A stretch of 64,000 nucleotides of DNA, from assembly GCF_950023065.1 (NCBI RefSeq), contig NC_088677.1, positions 31,765,230 through 31,829,229 on the forward strand, read 5' to 3'. Positions within the stretch are counted from its first letter, which is position 1. Each line of letters begins with the position of its first letter. A program made the position numbers and the translations under genes. The DNA is from Planococcus citri (taxonomy: Eukaryota > Arthropoda > Insecta > Hemiptera > Pseudococcidae). The notes beneath the pieces were generated by a model. The model saw nothing but the letters and a program-made list of their open reading frames with translations, was not told where the DNA came from and ran no database searches. Positions 58,801 through 64,000 of this stretch are shown piece after piece.

Positions 58801-61519
58801 ACTTTTCATTAAAGAGTGAAATCGCTAAAAAAAAATTCAAAATCGAATTGAACTTTGAAATCTTTTATGGGCTAGCGATTTATTAGGTTTTCATAAATTT
58901 TATTTCTCTTTTTACGATAAACAATGTTATTTTTTTTTGGCGGTAAAGTACCTATACCTACCTACCATTTATTCTTTGAAAAAAGGTTTTTCGTAAATTT
59001 ATAAATATTTTATATAGAAATAAATTGCTTCTGGGGAATTACATGTAGCGAATTTGGAATTATAAATTGTTTTGTCAATTTCTTTCCAATATCGTATGAA
59101 GAACTGAAAATAATTTGAACAAATTAGGTAGGTATTATTATCATTGTGAAATATGCTGTGTCGTAAGAAATTAACCATTTAAAAGCTCGTTATGGGAGAT
59201 TTTTGTGTACGATAATTTTAATAAGAAAGAAGAAACCATCATTCTACGTAGCCTGTTCGTATTTCAGTTTTTTTTTGTTTTGTTTTCCTTGCCTTAAAAA
59301 TGAGTCCATAGTTAAACCGCAGGGCTGCCTATAACGATCTAGAATTCAGAATATTTTGTCGTTAAAAATACATACTCCTACTTGCGTGTTTTTTAGGCTT
59401 ACCTGCGCTACTCGTATATTTTCGAAGACGTATGCGAACCATAGCTAATGTAACGCTTAAGGTTTAGGTATGTTTTGTGAGGAAATTGTTTAGCGTCAAC
59501 TATTTGATGTTCTTCAACATTACGAGGAAAGTATTTTCTCTCTTACATTGACAGAGCTGGGAAAAAGTTTGAGTTTTTTGCGGAAAAATTCACGAAACAT
59601 GCGGGTGTTTTGGTTTTAAACTAATTAAAAACGTAGGTACCTACGAAAAAAAAACTCTTTGGAAAAAAGCTAGAGTTTGAAACAATGTTTTAAACGGTTT
59701 GAAACACTCGTTACTTTTTCTCTTCATTTGTAGGACACGTACAACAAATCAACCTCTAGTACACCTAGCCTATTTGAAAGGCGAATACCGAATAATTCGA
59801 TAAACGTGGGGAAGGAATTCGCAGTTAGTTCGAAATTTACTTTGAAATATCCAAAAGAGAAATATCGATTTGTGAACAATTTTTCCTTCGAATTTTTAAA
59901 TTTTTTGTCGAAATAAAAGAAAAAGGCGGGAAATAAAAATGATTAAAACGATGAAATTTTTCCCAGCACGTTTTTTTATTTCAAAAATCATTTGAAACCT
60001 TTTTTCTTTTGGTTTTTAATTTGCCAACCTCGTTCGTATGAATTGTCAACATGAAAATATTACTTTGTATCTCGGTTAGATTTACAGCTACTGGTGATTC
60101 GACTAACCATTTTTTTTTTTTCGTTTTTCAAAATGATTTATTGGTGAAAGAAACTTCGAGCGAAAAATATATTACTCGAATGATATCTTTAAGAGTTTGA
60201 CATTGAATGTTGAAATGCATCATCAAAAAAAGTAGGTACCTATTTATATGTACTTATCAATCCTGGGGAAAATATAATTTTTTTATGGGACTGATAATTT
60301 TTTCCTGTTGACAATTTTTTATTCACACCGAAATTTTGAATATGTACTTTGAGGTAACTTTTTTTGAAAATTTATCGAGTGAAAAATTTTACGGGAATTT
60401 AATTTTTTAATGCCAATATTTTAAATTGTAAAGAAACGTAATTTTGAACTCACAATCGTCCTTTGCTTAACCCCCATTAAGACCCTATGTAATAATGTTG
60501 AGATATCAACAGTTCGGAAAATAATATTGATGTAGCAATGCTCAATTTGGCTAATTTCTAAAAATTTCAATGATTAATTCTTGTTCTTCCCTAATCTGTT
60601 ACAAATGTCTTGGAAAATATTTCTGAATTTCAATATCGAACCACTTTCGAGCATTCTCAACTTCAAAAATACATTCGAAAATAGGTAATCCCGACTCGAA
60701 AATTCCTGCCAAATTGATACAATCTTGTATTCGGAGCACCGCCTTAATTTATCACGGATGTACCTACTCGTAATACCTACCTTGGTATTTTAAAAGATGA
60801 TGAATATCATCACAATATACTGCAGTAGTAAAATACGTAGGCCGAAGAAATCGCAACGAATGTTGAATAATAATGGAGTGTAAATAACGAAGTGCTTAGA
60901 AATGTTGCATAAATTTTGAAATTCACCTATTCGCAGTAGGTATAGCATTATGGCTCGTCGTGTAATTTTTTTCCATCCAAAGCCTTAGTTTAATTCAATA
61001 CAAGAAAGGCAAATAAAGCGTCGGTAATCCTTATGTATCCGTTCAATATCAATTTCACCTTTTAGCGGTAGAATAAACCGTGGTTCCATTTCATTTTATA
61101 TAATTAATTATTACGAGAAAGTTTAATTAACCGAAACGGTCATCTAATTAACCAGTAATGGATTTCTTTGTTCTGGAATATAGTAGATTGTATAAGTTTA
61201 CCTAGGTAGGTAGTCGAGAAGAAAATAAATTTTCGAATAATTGGAATAAAATTCGGTCTTCGTTTACTTGCTCTAGTATTCATTAGCGAGCTAAGGAAGT
61301 TAGAGGTTTATTGCTGTTGTAGAATTACTTTCTTAGATTGTCCCGACGAGTTTCGAAAATGTGATCAATTTTTGAGAAAGTTTAGGTGGGTGTCTTTGCT
61401 CGAGTGAAGATGTAAAAGAATCTTTCTCTTCTTATATTTAGTTGCTGGTAATCTGGATTGGAAATTAATCTCGTATCTGTTCGTTTTAATTTAATTGATT
61501 CTTTTGTTTTTGTTTTCAG
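55891..61519. other. Noncoding stretch
   Basis: No exon is supported. The sequence is AT-rich with moderate CpG and several GTAGGTACCTAC-type strings, and lacks obvious repeat ends. It could be intron of the plus-strand gene whose last exons lie at 61520-61783. Confidence 0.35.
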
Positions 61520-61783
61520 ATATCAAGGTTTCCATTTGTAGCGTCAAGATTTTCCTCGGAAGATCTGACCACGTAAGTGTTTTTTAATATTTCTACGTAG
61601 GCTTATAACCTAATCTAGGGGCATACTCGTGCCAATCGTGCCCCACCCCGCCGTCCAACAAAACAAATGCAAAAAATATTATTTTAACTAGGCTATCTAT
61701 TCCTCCACAGAGTTGGATTGAACTGGGAGAGAGGACAGCTCGATCACTATCGCGTTGCAAAATTAATGCTATCATTTTCTTAG
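61520..61783 (+). CDS. Two candidate terminal exons of an unidentified plus-strand gene
   Basis: Exon 61520-61572 (53 nt) is preceded by TTTTGTTTTTGTTTTCAG and followed by GTAAGT. A 138-bp intron ends in TTAACTAGG...TCCTCCACAG, and exon 61711-61783 continues in the same frame to TAG (61781-61783). Together they encode about 41 residues with a mixed composition (RFPFVASRFSSEDLTT, then GLNWERGQLDHYRVAK). AATAAA follows at 61903-61908, about 120 bp past the stop. The splice signals, shared phase and intron size like those of the neighbouring gene make this a credible 3' end, convergent with the DHRS4-type gene. The protein was not recognised and upstream exons were not found. Confidence 0.45.
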
Positions 61784-61998
61784 GTAGGTACCTAAACCTA
61801 TCTATTTGTTTATGAAGAACCGCGGATTTTTTATCCAGTTTCTTTAACAAGCTTGAAATATGTACTTAAAACAGCTAAAGTGAATTTTATCTTCAAAAGA
61901 GAAATAAATGATGAACAAAAGGAAGAGCATGAGATAAATAATATATTGAATATTAATTACCTACATCGATAAGAATTCAATCAACATCTCTGAAACAT

Positions 61999-63916
61999 CT
62001 ATAATCTCGTATGCATTCCTCCAGCAACAGCGATCGTTTCTCCAGTAATATAGTTCGCATCATCAGAGCACAAAAAAGCAGCAATTCCTTCCACATCACG
62101 TGGCTCGCCAGTTCTGTAATAAACAGTTCAAATGGCTCAAAATATGATCCAATTAAAATTATCATTCTTTACTTTCCCTTTCTAAATCAATTCAAAAACT
62201 TACCTTCCCATAGGAATTTGAGACAGAATAGCATCGTGGAGAATTTTATTTTCGTAAATCTGCGCAAGAAAACAAAAGAATAATGGATATGATCAGTAAA
62301 GCGCGAATATTTTAATTGGATTGATTATTGGAAAAAATCTGATTGAACTAACATGTTCAGCGAATTTTGTCCGGACTAGTCCAGGAGCTATACAGTTGAC
62401 TCGGATGTTGAATTGAGCAAGCTCGTCGGCGAATACTCTCGTTAATCCGAGTATTGCCGTTTTACTAACACAGTATGGCCCATGCATCTAAATAGGTGCA
62501 AAGTTTTTGTAAGAATAGTGCTCTGTTGATGTTCGAGGTGATCATAAAATATATAGGATATAAATTTACTTAGTTTACGAATAAATTACCGGTACAGGTT
62601 GCAGGCCAGCTAATGAGGATATATTAATAATCGAACCACCTTTTCTTTCTTTCAAATGAGGTACTACTTCTTTTGTCAGGAGAAATGCACTTTTGACGTT
62701 TGTGTCGAATAATTTATCCCATTTATCTTCCGGACACTGTTGAATAAAATTCGGTTTATTTTCTTCATCGTGACATAATTCGGTAATCGGGTAAAGTATC
62801 TACAAATACTCGTAGGTATAAATTTATAATATACCTACCTACCTAACTACATACTTACGTCAACAGTGAAACCCACGAAAGGATTTACAGCTGCGTTGGA
62901 AATTAATATATCTATACCTCCAAATTTATTCAAAGCCTATGACAAAACGATTAATTAGGTTGGTCCACCTAATCTGTCACTTCTTTGAGGGAAAATGATT
63001 GGATCTAATTATGTACATCAATCAAAAAATTCACTTTACAAAGCTGATCTGATTTGATACCTAAATACTGATCTGAACAGATCAAAAATCATTTCTACTT
63101 ATTCAAAGAAAAATGATCCAATCTGATCGGATCTGTAGGTACAAATAGTTAGGTATAGAAAGCTCTTTGATCGCATCTGATTAGATCAGATCAAATTCGA
63201 ACATTTCTTGGATGTATGTAATTTGATCTGATCACATCAGATCTGATCCAATCATTTTCCTAGGGTTGAGATTTCTTCGACTATGAAATATGTATGTACA
63301 ACTTGTGAGGTGTACCAACTTCTTCGTATAATCTCTTACGGTCTTCCTTATTGCCAACGTGACATACGACACCACTTATATTATTTTGATGACCATTATT
63401 TTTCAATTTTTCCACTGCTTCGTTTACATTGACCTCTTGTCGGCTGCTGATCACTACTTTGGCTCCTTCAGTGGCCAGTTTATTGGCTATTGCAAATCCG
63501 ATTCTGTGGTGCAAAAGAACTTTAATGAATCACCCATAAGTTTTGAAGTTTTCATAAATGGCTTCCAATTGTGAAAAAATTGAACCCAATATAGTCCAGG
63601 AGTGATAAATCATTTCCGATTCGAACTTTTTTTTTGACTAACTTCTTTTGGAATTTATGCTTGAAATTGTTCCAAAGTTGGTACTAAATTAAATAGGTAC
63701 CCAACTCATTAGATAGATTTTTAGTAAAAAAAAATTAGGGAAAATTCAAATGAAGAGAAAAAATTGTTCTGTACCTAATTGAAGAAATATTTTTGAAAAA
63801 TAATTTAAAAAAGTCCATAATGACGATGAATTTAAAATTTACTGTATTATACGTTTACGTACTCACCCTTGAGTTGACCCTGTGATAATGGCAACTTTTC
63901 CAGTTAGTCTACCCAT
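61999..63916 (-). CDS. DHRS4: Short-chain dehydrogenase/reductase, DHRS4-like (7 exons)
   Basis: Coding exons, minus strand: 63867-63916, 63320-63503, 62859-62936, 62590-62736, 62353-62487, 62204-62259, 61999-62113; every intron is GT-AG. The joined frame is 765 nt, 254 residues, near the usual size of the family. The Rossmann cofactor motif TGSTQGIG is at 12-19, NAAV at 92-95, and the catalytic tetrad is Asn117, Ser145, Tyr158 and Lys162 (PYCVSK). IAPGLVRT follows at 186-193. VVISSR after the second strand, with Arg at its end, fits NADPH use. DHRS4 enzymes reduce carbonyls such as retinal and diketones, often in peroxisomes. Human DHRS4 ends SRL; here the end is TRL, a possible weak peroxisomal signal. 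Start chosen at ATG 63914-63916; the frame stays open upstream to the window edge, so an N-terminal extension or earlier exon is possible. Confidence 0.93.
62988..63263. mobile_element. GATC-rich MITE, copy C, in intron 2 of the DHRS4-like gene
   Basis: GGAAAATGATTGGATC near 62990 is inverted at 63245-63260 as GATCCAATCATTTTCC. Between them GATCTGATC/AGATCAGATC words repeat in both orientations. TTGAG occurs on both outer sides (about 62984-62988 and 63265-63269), a possible short target duplication. It lies wholly within intron 2 (62937-63319) and leaves the splice sites intact. Confidence 0.7.
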
Positions 63917-64000
63917 AACTGATTTAAATTCACTTTTAAATTTAAAAAATTGAACGAAGTGTAGTTGTAAGAAACTGTTACTTAGGTTATTCTTAGCTGA

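Noticed and set aside
1..64000. CRISPR arrays, bacterial operons, rRNA genes and confident tRNA genes
   Set aside because: None seen. The window has eukaryotic splice signals and retroelements throughout, and no cloverleaf with convincing A and B boxes was found by eye.

Overview
This window looks like nuclear DNA from an insect. It is AT-rich and gene-poor, with small GT-AG introns, poly-A/T runs, and a mosaic of MITEs, LINE fragments and a copia-type retrotransposon. Strings such as TAGGTACCTAC recur throughout, which reminds me of scale insects and mealybugs (Hemiptera); that placement is an impression and I could not test it.

Layout. 1-15.8 kb: no convincing host exon. It holds a TA-flanked MITE (649-1494), a near-palindromic fold-back element (7070-7560), an ACAGGGTGTCCC-ended repeat with an inverted relative (11918-12245 and 15150-15505), a 5'-truncated LINE fragment (12712-13752) split by a 277-bp hAT-type MITE with a perfect 8-bp target duplication, and two GC-rich hairpin islands (14210-14253, 14932-15061). 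15.8-22.5 kb: a complete Ty1/copia element with 457-bp LTRs that look identical and a 5-bp target duplication. Its gag start is split by a ~0.7-kb non-autonomous DNA transposon; removing it with one direct-repeat copy restores the frame. 22.5-49 kb: mostly noncoding, with further MITEs, a 77-bp retroposed RNA-like insert (30489-30565), a strong 3' splice site fused to a 5' splice site (31711/31712), one unidentified minus-strand candidate terminal exon (32706-32957), a perfect 94-bp palindrome (35196-35289), a 1.3-kb inverted-repeat element (39883-41157) and a second hAT-type MITE (44410-44915). 49.6-51.6 kb: a 5'-truncated RTE-like LINE with an intact reverse transcriptase. 51.6-61.5 kb: noncoding, with a 29-bp minisatellite. 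61.5-64 kb: the only confident host gene, a seven-exon minus-strand short-chain dehydrogenase/reductase of the DHRS4 type, convergent with two candidate terminal exons of an unidentified plus-strand gene.

The host genes show no operon-like cooperation. The most informative content is the record of nested insertions: two independent cases where a DNA transposon interrupts a retroelement reading frame, and where excision in silico restores the frame. I did not find a clear new enzymatic or defence system. The best candidates for something undescribed are the 77-bp retroposed RNA, the perfect palindrome, the GATC-rich MITE family and the possible recursive splice site.
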